Positions 35,201-47,335 of a stretch of DNA of 64,000 nucleotides are shown one piece after another. Source of the stretch: Aplidium turbinatum (taxonomy: Eukaryota > Chordata > Ascidiacea > Aplousobranchia > Polyclinidae). Under the pieces are notes generated by a model. That model made no database searches, was not told the DNA's origin, and saw only the letters and a program-made list of their open reading frames with translations. The position numbers and the translations under genes are program-made. The DNA is taken from positions 34,789,824 to 34,853,823 of the forward strand of contig OU964919.1 in the NCBI GenBank assembly GCA_918807975.1, given 5' to 3'. The stretch's first letter is position 1, and every line of letters begins with the position of its first letter.

Positions 35201-38200
35201 AACAACCCCACTATTTGCTATATTTCATCCCACGATGGAGGTAGAGAGCTAATTTTGCCACCAAAAGATGCAGAATACAAAAGTTTATATCCAACTTATG
35301 AATGTACCATAGCCCTAAACCCTTTAGTTTTTTCTATAATTGAGAAAAACTGTTTTTGACAGTAAAATTTGCATCTTTCGTAACCAAATGCTTGTATTTC
35401 AGGTCATGGCTTAGATGAATGTCATTCAGCCATTACAGATAGCCTTTATTCAAACTCACAACTGTGTAACTAGTACAGTCATTGAACAGAAGACAGTATT
35501 GTTGTTCTCAAACTTTTTCACAGAATTGAATCAGTATAATTTTACAAGTTTCCTTCACCAATGTACAGCACTGTGCACTGGTATACAAAATTTTATGATG
35601 TTTATCTCAAAATTGATTACAAAGATGTAAGAAGTCGAATGATGAATTTTCGCCAGGTCACCAAAATAATGCTTTTTAAGCTGGTTAAGTAATTACCTCA
35701 GGTTTTAAAACTGCTGGTGTTAAATATCACATCAAAATATACTCAGCAATATGTCTGTGATAGAAACTCTTTCAGCATTACTTAAATGTATATACTAGAC
35801 TAGCCGAATCGGACTAGCCGAAACAGGCCATTTCGCCCCTGCACAGTGCACAGACCATTGGAGAACAAAGGTTATTTGCTCTTGTCCAATGTCTTCAAGA
35901 GTTCATCCAAAAGAGCTAAGACTTCTTTTAGATCAGCGCTCAGAACGTAACATGGTGATTGGTGGTGTTGATGTGGCTGTCTGAAGCAAATACATTTGAA
36001 GCAAATACAAAACAGAACTCTCAGAACTTGCCATAAACACGCTAGTGATGATTTTGATCTTACTGGTAACAGTGATGAATTAGAGACATCTTTTGAAGAG
36101 GAAATGCCAAAGTCATCATCCAGTGAATTTGAGTGTATGAGTGGCAGTGAAGAGGAAATTGCTTCAACATCATCACACCTTGTGAGTTCTAATGTTTGTA
36201 AATTAACAGACAAAAGACTTGCATCCCAGTGCCGTACAAGGTTCATCAGTTGTCTTAAAAATGAGAAGCTTCATGAAAGCATGTAATGCTTCTGAGCCAG
36301 CGAAGAAATGCTTCATTGACCACAGTGAGAAATGGCCGAACCCAAAGACAGCTGTGTTGGGTGCACTGCATGCCAACATTGATGTATCTAGGATTTCAAC
36401 AGCAAATAAAGCAGACACCAAAGCTCTGTTGTGGTCAAACCGTCCGCTGGCGGCATTTATGGATGCAACTTCTGCATTTTCACTATATCTGACACCAGGG
36501 AGTAAGGATGATTAGGAAGTGTTTCGAAACAACAATACTTCTTGTGATCGATTGATAGGCCACATGAAGGAAACAATTAATAGCAAAAAATTCGTGACAC
36601 AAGTGATGTTGACATAAAGACAAAGAGTTACATTAACAATGCATACTATTCGCAATGAGAAATTAACAGGACAATGTACTTTGTCCAGCACAGTGGTTCT
36701 CAACCTTTTTGTCTTGGTGGGACCCCTTTTGGTGCCTTCGAAGCAGTCGCAGACCCCTAACAATTTCTATTTGAAATTTTGGTATATCGCGTCTCCTTAT
36801 GGAATCATATGTTATATAAGTTTCGAAGGAACACACTGAGAAGAATTTGCTGAATTCACAACGCACTTGACGATTGATGAAATTATGTTATGACTTATGA
36901 GCTATAATTTGTTGGCACACAGGATCAAACATCAGTAATCTATATGCTGAGGATGTTTTTCTATAAATTTTATTAAAAGTTAATAGAATACTTGTGACCG
37001 TTACAAAGAATTTCTCTCTTTTTTCATTTGTAATCAATATTAATTCGTTATAATCACAGTCATTGCAAAATATGTGAGTTGCATTTCCAAGTTAATCATT
37101 GATCAACAATCTGCTGTCTCAAAAGAATTAAGTTGAACATAGCCAACATTGCTTTATTAAAAGGTTTAAGTCATTTATATGATATTTTTTAGTTAAAAAA
37201 TCAAACCTTTGTGCAATGTTCTTTGCAATTTTAAACGACGCACCAGTGGGTTGCAACTTACAGTTTGAGAATCACTGTAAGCTAATATGATACATAAACA
37301 AAGCACAAACAATTTTTAAATTTCGTAATTTATCAATCATGCTGAAAACTCGAAAACTTTCGCGGACCCCCGGTTGAGAACCACTGGTCTAGCATGTATT
37401 GTATAGTTTTGTGTTGATTGTTTCCTGCCTCATTATTGAATAAAACATCACTGTTCTTATACAGCTTACAAGTTTGATTTATAAAGGTTATGTTTTTAAT
37501 GACTGAATGACAATCGTGCAAGCCAAGATCTGAAATACAAGCATTTTGCTTCAAAAATGACAGATTTTACTCTCAAAACAGTTTTTCTCAATTATAGAAA
37601 GAAGTAAAGGTTTTAGGGCTGTAGCATGTTCATAAGTCGGATAGAAACTTTGGTATTCTGCATCTTTTGGTGGCAAAAGCAGCTCTCTATCTCCACCAGA
37701 ATACGAGATATAGCAAATTGTGGGGTAATGGGGATTTCGCAACAAAAACGGGGAGCGTGGCCTGCTTAAACAATATTTTTTTTCCAAATTTTTTTTTCCA
37801 TTGATCAAGTTAGGTCATTTCGCAAACCACAATAACTAGCCAACAAGTAAGTTGGTCGGAGCGTTACACCCTAGTACAGAAGGTCACAAACACTGTTATG
37901 GGTCATTCCACATCAAATCACCCAAAAAAAATGAAATTTTTAACACCACCATCTCCAACTTTCCTCAAATTTGGTTTGTGTGTGAGTTCTGGGTAAAAAA
38001 GCATGAATTTCAAATTTTATCAAAATCCGGCCAGTGGTTTTGGAGATATGGGCCTGTGAAATTTCGTATTTTGGGGGAAAATTGGGGTACCCGGCTTATT
38101 TCAAAATGCCATTTCTCAGCAACCACTGGGTGTATTTTAATGAAATTGGTGTCATTTTGCAGGAAATTGGTCAAGGATTTCATTTCTGTGGGTAATTTTC

Positions 38201-41200
38201 AAAAATAAGCATGTTTAGGGGTAATGACCTTTTGACCTTTGCTTTGACCTTGATTTTGACCCTGTGGATTACGTGATACAAAAAACTTGTCTACATGAAA
38301 AATATTCTTTGGCACTATCTCTATAACATATGAAAAAATGGGAGAGGTAATATTTTTATTTTAGCCATAGTTTTCACTCAAAGTTTGCATGTCTCATGAT
38401 TTTTCAACAAATTTTTTTAAAATCACCTTCAAAAATAGCATATATGGTATGTACAAATGGAACGATATGCACATTGCATCATCAGAAAGAATGGGTCCAA
38501 AATGATGATGAGGGGTGTTTGTTTTTTTGTAAAATAAGCTTATAACATTGGGAAATGATGGCAAATGGGGGAAGGGGTAAAATATCTCAAATTCTGATGA
38601 TGTAATACATAAACGCTCCCAATTAATACTGCATAAAAATGAGTTAAATGACACAGTTTAGTCAAGACACAACAGACAAAATGTTAGGTTCTGAAAGTTT
38701 TCCATAGACAGCAATCACTGAGCTGACCAGTTTTTACACAACCTGTGAAGTTTAATTGTATCGTTTTTGGAAATAGTGTAATGACATCTGCCAGATGCAA
38801 TCATGGAAGGAGTTTCAATGTTACGAACAATGTTATTAATATCGATCCAGCGTTTATCAGCAGAGGTAGGCCAGTAGAAGATTCTGGCTGGACCATGAGG
38901 ATGCATAAAGTTTACATGATAGTCTCCAAACTCATCAGAAATGTCTTTCACCAAACCTATCCACGGTTCATAATCATATATACAGCCAGTAGCGTAGCCA
39001 GGAATTTTGAATGGGAGGGGTTTTGACGACCCAGCGGCGGGGGGTCTGGGGGGTCTCCCCCAGAAAATTTTGAAAAATTACTTTGAATTTGGTGCATTCT
39101 GAGAGCATTTTCAATAAAAATCTGGGTATGAATATTCCTGTAAAATGGTGCTGTCCGGTGGCATAGCGAAAGGATAAGATCATGTTTTTTTCAGCATTTT
39201 TCGGAAATAAAGCTAAGTCTCTATGTTTTCTTGTTGCTAATTCCTGGCTGAGATATTTGAATGTTTGGTATTGGCAAAACTCGCTCTTTTAATGCAGTTT
39301 TGTTAAAAATTTGGCAATTTTTTTTTAGACGGAAAGCATCATTCTCAATATCGTGACGTCACACGCATGCCAAAGGGGGGGGGGGGTTGTAACCCCCAAA
39401 ACCCCCCCCCTTGGCTACGCCACTGTATACAGCAGTCAGCACACATATGTTTGTTTTGCGATGTTGATAGGTTCATTCAATGCTTCAAGTGCAAGGTCTT
39501 CATCTCACTGACACTATTTCAGGCAGATTTTTTTGAGCACTGAGTTTGTACGCGAATAACTTTGTTTCAGAAATCGGAACAAATCTATGGAATTTTAGTG
39601 TTCCTTTTATTGTCTTTGCCAACGAGAATCTTTTTTTCAATTTTTCTTTGCAAGCTTCAAAATCCGGTCAGGCTTGACATTGAAAAATTGAATTCCTTGT
39701 ATGTTGGGCCTTACTAGACCTACTAATTAAGCGATTAGTTTTTGTCAATTATTGCTATTGTTACATTCATGCAACGTCAAACAACGTTGATTCGCCGTTA
39801 AAGGAGCAAAAGTGTCCAGCTGCGCCGTTTGTCTCCACTCTGCTACTGGTAGCCCAGTGCTATAAATCAAGTAAATTGCGCAAACCTGTGAGGAAGTTCA
39901 TTTGCGGCAAAAGTCTGACCGCAATTTCCACTGCTTTTACATCGTTTTAACATCGCCAGATGTTAAATCGGTGTAAAAACTGTAGCATTGTTCTTCAAAG
40001 GAGTAATTTTCTCCTAAACAACGTTATTATCAATTAACTCTGCTGCCAAAATGCTCTAAATTTGCCGTCTCAATCATCACAGTTGTGTTTGTTACGTCAC
40101 TGATATTAAACTCGCAAGTTTCGTCCCGCAACCCGCACATACCAATCACAAAAAATATGCGGAACGGAATTACCAGGACCAGACGTTGTTGCGTACCAAT
40201 TATATTTATTACTTGTTTCCAAATCGTGTTAGAGGAGACATAGACTTAAATGTAAAACTAGGCTAGCCCAACTACCTAGCAAAATCGCCCTTTTGTAAAA
40301 CGCACAAAATAACCTTAATGATGTGACAGTATGTGTTCGCCCGCCCAGCTATTTTGAAAACTCGGCGCCTATGGATAACGATATTCCTTATCAGACTGAC
40401 CATGCTATAACAGTATGGCGAAATCAATTTCTCATATTAAAAATGAAGCTGGTACACTGTTGTTGCAAGAGCAGCAAGAATTATTCTACAATATAAGGTT
40501 TAAGCTAACCGGATTTTATGAAAATTTCACAGATATCGTCCTCTTTGAATGAAAACTATGGCTAAACTAAAAATATTACCTCTCCCATTTTTTCATATGT
40601 TATAGAGATGGTATCAAGGAATATTTTTCATGTAGACAAGTTTTTTGTATCACGTGATCCACAGGGTCAAAATCAAGGTCAAAGCAAAGGTCAAAAGGTC
40701 ATTACCCCTAAACATGCTTATTTTTAAAAATTAACCGCAGAAATGAAATCCTTGACCAATTTCCTGCAAAATGACACCAATTTCATTAAAATACACCCAG
40801 TGGTTGCTGAGAAATGGCATTTTGAAATAAGCCGGGTACCCCAATTTTCCCCCAAAATACGAAATTTCACAGGGCCATATCTCCAAAACCACTGGCCGGA
40901 TTTTGATAAAATTTAAAATTTATGCGTTTTTGCCGAAAACCTAACCACAAACCAAATTTGATGTAAATCGGTGATGGTGGTGTTAACAGCACTGGGTGAA
41001 TTGAGCTGGAATGACCCTTATGCAATATATATATACTTTATATTTTAATAGACAAGGTTTATTGCAACAAACAAAACCTTAACATTATTTTCTTTGACTT
41101 AAATGCATCGAATCGGATCTGATATTCAGGAATAGGTTTGAATCTTAAAGAATAGAAAAATGCTTATTCCTACAATAAAAACAGCAAAATGCTATCATGG

Positions 41201-44200
41201 GAATAAAAATATATAATCACTTTTGAGTTTTTTGCCAAAAACAGTTTTGGGTTCAGACAGTTGTTCTTCCAAGTCTTTATTTGAGCCACTTTTGTCCTTG
41301 GCATCACTAGCATCGGAATCTACCTAAATAAAAATAAATTACAAAACTGTAACTATTCTATTGCTATAAACAACATCAATCTCATTTGAATTTATTGATG
41401 TTAATATGAAATATTTCAAACTGTTTTGAGTGCTTTTTGGAAATTTTAAGTTTGTTTCGAAGGCAGTGGCCACAGTTACTGTTAAAGGCAACAGTAGTTT
41501 CTCAGGTAAACATAGAATAAAATAATCATAATGTTACTTGGGGCCCAGCCCACTGTATTTATTTGAAAATGTAATGCAACAGGCAGCTGGAAGCAACAAC
41601 ACATAAAGAGATTAAGAGCCGTTTTGTATAATCAAGTATTTTGCCAAAAACCAGGGCTTTTATGTGACCACTAAGCCAACCGTCGATTGTGGAGTGGTGC
41701 CCCTTTAACTATAGTCTTTGATTTGTTTTATAATTATTACCAGTACGCTGCTTTAGAGAGAAATGCATACGGCCCTTCTTGGGGCTATGGTCAACTGAAC
41801 TAAAGCTATGCGAGTCAATTTGGAACAACCCAAACGCTATCAAGTCAGCTTGTGCGCATTGTTGAAGAACAGGTATTATTTTTCAATATTGTTCTCAAGA
41901 AACAGTTGCAGCTTAGAAAACATAAAATAGGGATCAGCAGTGCTGCTTGCAAAAAAAAAAGACACACACGTAGGGTGGCTCTTATTTGGCAAAAAATGAA
42001 AAAAAATTGAATTTTGTGTGGGACACCCTTTTAAAAGGTGAGGTTGTAAGAAAAAATAACACCTGTAAAAAATTTTTGAATTTCAAATTGATTTAGAGGT
42101 GGCCCTCCCCCCCTAAAGTTTTGCGCCCTCCTCCAAAATACAAAACCTGCATATCTCAAAAACTGCTTGAGCTAGAGATACGGTTTTTGTGTCAAAAGAT
42201 GCAGAAAGCATGATTTCCTATCTGCTTTCTGAACAGTGATTGCGTCTATCTTGAGTAGAAAAGCAGTTATTTAGAAAAAACCTGTTTTCGGTATTCTAGC
42301 ACAAAACAGTGCTAAACAAGTATTGTGGCCCAACCTATTCAATTAACAAAGTTCATAAACTAACCTGTAAAACTGGTAAAGCAATAAACGAAATAAGTAT
42401 TCTTTAACTTTTATGCATTCATGCATAGCTAAAATAACCGTTTTTTATCATATTCCTTGGAGAAACTCCTGAGCGTGGAATCCGCTTTCCAGCTTCAGGT
42501 GCTATGCATCGCACTTGTTGGATGGCGAAGGCGATTTATGCAAAAAGCTTGATTTGCATTCATGGTATCTGTCCGAAGAAATGGTTGGACTAGCCTTGTT
42601 TGACTCTTGATTGTCTGTGGAAAGTAAAAAGCTAATGGTGGCAACCATGTTAGATGAAACAGGAGAACGTCCACCAAGGAGACCAAGCATCAAAGTAGAT
42701 GCGTTTCTTAGCAATAAGGGTGTAGAACAGTATTATATTACACCTCTAATTCAAAATGGCTTCTTCAGCTGTTGGGTGAAGATGAAGCAATAATTATACT
42801 TTCAAAGGATCTTGCTCATTGGACTGAAGATGGTGCATTTATTCAAGCTTTACACATGGCGAAGGGACTTTCAGTAGTGAATGACAGAGCAGAGAGAGGA
42901 GTTGCTCTAAGTCTAATCCAGGATTTTAACAAAATCTTAACTGAAGATGAGCCACAACTTCAGTTTCTTTTGCAAGTTGTTACTGAACACAGGAAACTGT
43001 TTCCAAATTCCAACAAGAACAATATTGTCGATTCTTCTTCGTTTAAACCTTCTTTGTTACTCCAGGGGTCAAGGGCTCTGTCTTTTACCACTCTTGGGCA
43101 GTGGCAATGCGGTTTAGATGCTTGAGCAAGTGTCGAGCAGCAATCCTTTGATTCGTCCATTTATCCATTGATTCGTCATCCAGTTCAAGCAGACCACGCA
43201 CCCCATTTGGCGCAGTTACAGATGGTGTGGTCTGTGGTTTGTTCCTCTTTGCCACACTCACAGATTGCGGATGGAGCCATCCCCCATTTGTGCATGTTGG
43301 AGCGGAATAGTCTGACTCCTGTAGGCTAGCCCAGTACGCAGGCGGTTGAGCCGCACCCAGGCCTTCCTTGGCAAATTATGCATTCCGGTTGGATGGGGGC
43401 TGGTGTCGGAGATACAACTTTAGAGTCTTGAGAAGTTCTTCTTCCACTCTGAGCTCCATTTGTTGTCCTCCCAGGTAGTCGCGCTGATGGATTGGTCTTC
43501 AGCGGTTTTCATTATCAGGAGTTGTGCGTCACATACAAATGGTTGTCTCGATTTCAGTTGCCGAGGATGCTCGATTGCTCGCTCATAGACTCATAGAGAC
43601 TTGAGTGGAGCAAGTGGTTGGGGTTCGTAGTGCGGCGAGAAAGAGACAGGATGGCTTCTTCGCGACGAAACTCAGTTGGTTGGTTGCCTGCAAGGACAGG
43701 GAAATTGTCCGATGGTGTAGGTCGCAGACATCCTGTCACGATACGCAAGGCAATATGTAAAATATTGTCGATAATATCGCTTCTTCCAGTACTGACCAGA
43801 ATTACATTTTGAAATGAATATCGTTACCAGTGTTCCCTCTAAGGTGCAAAAATTAAGACAAAAAAAACGAAATTTTGTACACGGTTTTGTGGTCACAAAA
43901 AAGGTTGTAAAATCAAGATTTGGTCAAATGCGTTTTTTCTAAATAACTGCTTTTCTACTCAAGGTAGATGCATTCAATGTTCAGAAAGCAGATAGAAAAC
44001 CATGTTTTCTGCATCTTTTAACACAAAAACTGTATCTCTAGCTGAAGTGGTTTTCGAGATATGCAGATTTGGTATTTTGAGGGAGGGCACAGAACTTTAG
44101 GGGGGGAGGGCCACCTCTAAATCAACTTCAAATTTAAAAAAAATTTGCAAGAGTTATTTTTTCTGACAACCTCACCACTTGCAAGGGTGTCCCAAGCAAA

Positions 44201-45192
44201 ATTCAAAAACTCAATTTTAAGAGCCACCCTAACACACACAAACACATAACCAGCAAGTGACTCTCTAATCATAGGCTAAGAGTGCTATGGTTCCTTTTGT
44301 GGTATCAATAGCCACTACAAAAACCTACAAGACTGTGAAAGCAAAACGAAAAATCACCATTTGATTATTGTCATCAGTTTCATCATCAGATGTATCGTTC
44401 TCATCAAAAATACCTTCTTGATCATCAGATTCATCTTCTTCATAAGACGACTCAACATCTGAAACTTCTTTATCATTTGCAGATGTTTCAGACTTCTTTG
44501 AAAACTTTTGCATTATTCTTTGCTTTGCTTTAGACTTCTGCAACACAGTTAATCCTTACATAATAATATTTTTTTTAAAAGATGACAGTTGTGCTGTTAA
44601 AACATTTCAGCAAGTTGGTAGTGCTTTACATTTTAGTAAATGTTTTGAGGTAGTACAAATCAACCATTATAACGTCAATAAAATGTGCTTTCTTTTGCTC
44701 ATTTTGAGATGCTCATCTCTGTGGCTGTGGTTATTGGTTACCTTACACTCGAGCGTGACCTCATACACTTCAACAATTCTCTTCGCAAAATGTAAAATCA
44801 TGCATGAACTTTTTATTGTGATAACATACATACAAATACAAAAGTTCCACAAAATAGTTATTGCCAGCCAGAAGCAACAAAAAAGCAATGCCATTCTATG
44901 AGCTGCTTTAAATTTGAATAGTGTGTAACTACGCTACCGATAAGTAAAATAGTGTTAAATGGATGCAATTTATTTCGTCCCCAGAACACTTTGTACTCCA
45001 ATTTCAGGGGACGATATCGTGGTACGAAGTGTTCAGGGGACGAAATAGGTTGCATCTGTAAGAAACATTGGTAGATTTCCTTCGAAAGTTACTCAAAATC
45101 AAGAGTTTTTATATGACAAATTATAATTGAAAGCATGCAAGGCGCTGTAGTTTGCTTCACATATACTTACATTACCGTACCTTTTGTGTCAT
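32270..45192 (-). CDS. Nucleolin-like paralogue (two RRMs, RGG tail), possibly decaying
   Basis: Exons read on the minus strand: 45192-45181 (MTQK), 44537-44358 (acidic, for example SYEEDESDDQEGIFDEND), 41323-41221, 34403 to about 34275 (RRM first half, EAVTVLFSNIPVGMDD), 33853-33723 (KIFVDVKVKDCERTLALDEQ), 33112-32965 (RTLCVKNLPFTAVAQ), 32585-32270 (IAFVQFDTKQDMENALAMKN, then an RG-rich tail). Exon phases match the neighbouring nucleolin gene exon for exon, so the two are tandem duplicates. RRM-c is missing: the RGG tail joins directly to RRM-b. The end of exon 34403-34275 has no donor in the phase needed by the next exon. The RGG frame meets TGA at 32270 although RG-rich codons continue after it. 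The start exon of 12 nt is tentative. Presumed nucleolar RNA binding; function of the reduced form unknown. Could be a pseudogene. Confidence 0.65.
34510..35039. other. Intron stretch without recognised features
   Basis: AT-rich intron of the nucleolin paralogue between its first RRM exon and long-TIR element A. Nothing recognised. Confidence 0.4.
35048..37873. mobile_element. Long-TIR DNA element A (2.8 kb)
   Basis: Terminal inverted repeats of about 320 bp (35048-35371 and 37555-37873) begin TAGGGTGTAACAC and end GTTACACCCTA. Flanked by a perfect 8-bp duplication GTACAGAA (35040-35047 and 37874-37881). Between the arms the plus strand at about 36030-36515 has two overlapping open frames, one acidic and serine-rich (SDELETSFEEEMPKSSSSEF) and one reading SSVVLKMRSFMKACNASEP; I do not recognise them. 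A hAT element is nested at 36691-37386. Its ends resemble those of element C (TAGGGTG) but match no superfamily I can name with confidence. Confidence 0.8.
36691..37386. mobile_element. Non-autonomous hAT element nested in element A
   Basis: Ends CAGTGGTTCTCAACCTTTTT and GGTTGAGAACCACTG, flanked by GTCCAGCA / GTCTAGCA (8 bp, one mismatch; 36683-36690 and 37387-37394). The left part matches, inverted, the right end of the element at 15217-15921. No transposase. Confidence 0.85.
37900..41017. mobile_element. Long-TIR DNA element B (3.1 kb)
   Basis: Inverted terminal repeats of about 480 bp (37900-38384 and 40542-41017) start GGGTCATTCCACATCAAATC and end GGAATGACCC. A 4-bp TTAT flanks both sides (37896-37899 and 41018-41021). 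The inside (about 2.1 kb) shows no convincing gene and contains a nested hAT-like MITE at 38987-39425. It begins only 26 bp beyond the end of element A. Confidence 0.8.
38987..39425. mobile_element. hAT-type MITE nested in element B
   Basis: Ends CAGTAGCGTAGCCAGGAATT and CCTTGGCTACGCCACTG, flanked by a perfect 8-bp duplication TATACAGC (38979-38986 and 39426-39433). The G-rich subterminal block (GGGGGGTCTGGGGGGTCT, then TTTGGTGCATTCTGAGAGC) recurs near the left end of the element at 60903, so the two are related. Confidence 0.85.
41971..44231. mobile_element. Long-TIR DNA element C (2.3 kb)
   Basis: Inverted terminal repeats of about 300 bp (41971-42281 and 43932-44231) start TAGGGTGGCTCTTATTTGGC and end AAGAGCCACCCTA. 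Flanks are CA-repeats, so the target duplication cannot be read. The plus strand at about 42610-43040 carries protein-like remnants (PPRRPSIKVDAFLSNKGVEQ; VNDRAERGVALSLIQDFNKI; PQLQFLLQVVTEHRKLFPN). I recall this pattern from repeated, unannotated genes in other invertebrates but cannot name the family. A LINE fragment (43095-43765, minus) is inserted near its right side. Confidence 0.78.
43095..43765 (-). mobile_element. LINE fragment, copy 2 (3' part)
   Basis: The minus strand encodes the family's C-terminal region: LRIVTGCLRPTPSDNFPVLA at about 43740, RREEAILSLSRRTTNPNHLL, then degenerate matches to the RKAWVRLNRLRTG block near 43350 and a Cys-rich knuckle near 43260. 5'-truncated and frame-broken. 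Same family as the 10.5 and 62.1 kb copies. Confidence 0.75.
44963..45054. repeat. Short palindromic repeat in nucleolin-paralogue first intron
   Basis: Arms of about 35 bp (ATGCAATTTATTTCGTCCCC and its near reverse complement ending GGTTGCAT) around a spacer of about 25 bp. Non-coding; hairpin-forming. Confidence 0.6.
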
Positions 45193-45985
45193 GTTTTTTT
45201 TTCAAGATTTGTAGCTTCTGCTGAGTTCAGTAAAACACTTAAAAAGTCCAATAATGATAAACTCAAATAACAGCAATTCTTTTCTTGACACAGCCTATCC
45301 AAAAATTTCTGCAATAATATGAAAGAAAAATATACAGTAGGCCTACGGTATATGCTGCAAATTGAATGAGGCTGTTCACCAGGCGTTTAGTTAAATAACA
45401 TGATGCAATCAATCATTTTATTTTTCGTCAGGTTCTACAGGTGCGAATTAAGCTATTACAGCAAAATATATATTATTCCAAAACAGAAAGTTTTTAACGC
45501 ATAGGCTTCCGCTCAGTCTTTAGAGTTTAGAGAAACACGTTTTCTGCAAAATCTCCATCATGGCATGGCCAACAGGCCAAACACGAAAACAGCACATTTG
45601 CACCAAGGTTGCCAATTTCAAAACTAAAAAAAAAAGTTAAATCAACTTGAAAATTAACCGCTGATGTAAAAAACTAGAATGTGGGATTAATTCAATTCTT
45701 GATGTAGTGAAAGCTATACAATTTTTTCCTCATTCAAGAGATTATCCTTTTTGAATGCTTCAAGCCAAAAAGCGAAACGCAAGTTTTCAAGCTAAAGCAC
45801 TTAACAAGAAATAATTTTGTCAATTTTTGGCTGAAAAATACAATCTGGCATTCTTGATTTGCAAAAAAGTGCAGAGCCGCCAGCTTTATAACTACAATAA
45901 AACAAATATTGAAAATAATTAAAAAAAAAACTTGTCAATGTTTGGCTGAAAACTACAATCTGGCAATTTTAATAATAAATGCAAT
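45193..45985. other. Intergenic stretch upstream of the nucleolin paralogue
   Basis: AT-rich, no gene recognised. Would contain the promoter of the minus-strand paralogue if the 12-nt first exon is right. Confidence 0.35.
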
Positions 45986-45987
45986 CC

Positions 45988-46300
45988 GCCCCGATAGCTC
46001 AATTGGTTAGCGCGTCACTTCTGGAACGAAGAAGCTTCAAGATCAAGCGGCGCTGGTTCGACTCTCGGGGTGTGCGCTTGAGCAACGCACGTTAAGGACT
46101 GCTCTCCATTCAGCGGCATCTAATGGATGGAATAGTTCCCCGGCAACAAGACTTCAACACTCGGAAACTTCACTCTGTCAATCTCGGTGACCGGGCCTGC
46201 GTCAGTGATTCAAAGCCTCTACAAGTATGCGAAACTGCCAGGATTAAGCTCTGCAAGAAGCTTTCCCAGTCCGAGGATAAAGATTCAATCAATCAATCAA
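45988..46300 (+). mobile_element. tRNA-derived SINE (family 1), fullest copy
   Basis: tRNA-like head CCCCGATAGCTCAATTGGTTAG with box B GGTTCGACTCT, then the shared body (CTGCTCTCCATTCAGCGGCA; CTCTACAAGTATGCGAAACT; AGTCCGAGGATAAAGATT) and a tail of ATCA repeats. About 45-50 bp downstream of it, a diverged inverted copy starts at 46343. Confidence 0.82.
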
Positions 46301-46342
46301 TCACATAAGTGCAGTGCTGCCAGCTTTATACCACAATTTCAT

Positions 46343-46500
46343 TGATTAAATCTATCCTCAGACTGGGAAAGCTTCTTTGAGAACTTAATCCTGACAGTTT
46401 CGCATACTTGCAGAGTCTTTGAACCACTGAAACTCGCGCGAGCATCGAGATTGCCTATATGAAGTTTACACTTGTTGAAGCGTTGTTGTCTGGGTAGTTT
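46343..46500 (-). mobile_element. Diverged inverted SINE family 1 fragment
   Basis: Reads the body in reverse: AATCTATCCTCAGACTGGGA, then GTTTCGCATACTTGCAGAG, ATCGAGATTGCC and TTGAAGCGTTGTTGTC. It lacks the tRNA-like head. With the copy at 45988 it forms a loose inverted pair. Confidence 0.7.
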
Positions 46501-47332
46501 ATGGATCGACACAGGGTAACTTTGCACAGTGAGGTCTGGCGCAGACGTTAGGGTTTTAGAATTGAAAATCAAAGTCCAAATACAGATCATAAGCATTGTG
46601 AAATGAAATCTAAATTCAATTATAAATCCGCCAATAAACTAACATTATTAGTCTGAAAGTATAATTTGTCATAATAAAAGGATTACTATGATCAAGTTTG
46701 GTTTGGGTGACCGCTAAGTAGTTTTAAGAAACCGCAAGTGTTTCACTTAAATACCGTACCAAAAAATAGCCATATTTGCTTAAACGAATTATTTATTAGG
46801 CTACTGTAGTTGAAAGTCCAAATTTTGGGAAACCGCTGGAGAAATTTGGGGGGCCGTTTCGGTCCCCCAAAACACCTTAAAAAAACACTTACTATGATTA
46901 AAGGTTTTTACGCAACCAGTTTATTAATAAAAAAATAAAGAAAAATCATTTTTCTCATATTCAAATGCGATTGTTCAGTTTGTTTTTATTTTTGACCATC
47001 ACAACGAAAAACAATATAATATGCCCAACACAGCAAAGGTCTAAAAAAAGGTCTTTATTGAAATAAATTAACTCCAAATCCGGTCATTTGCCTCAAATCC
47101 GCCGGATTTAAAGTGAAGTTTCTGTACATCCATAAATCATAAATAGATAATAAAATATCATGAACATCAATAATCCAGTTTTGTTGCCTAAGCATTTTTA
47201 AAATAGTGTTTTCCAAACACTGTTTTATTGATGTGTATTTTAAACCTTTTAGTTTGTAATCTTTCTTTTTTTGATGTCAAACTCGTTTGTACTTTATTGT
47301 TCTCTACATATGTTCGCGTCAGCAATGATATC
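46501..47332. other. Intergenic stretch without recognised genes
   Basis: AT-rich; no open frame, RNA gene or repeat end that I can support. Confidence 0.35.
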
Positions 47333-47335
47333 GGC

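Noticed and set aside
35996-36515. Plus-strand acidic frames taken as an exon of the nucleolin paralogue
   Set aside because: They are on the opposite strand and lie between the inverted repeats of transposable element A.
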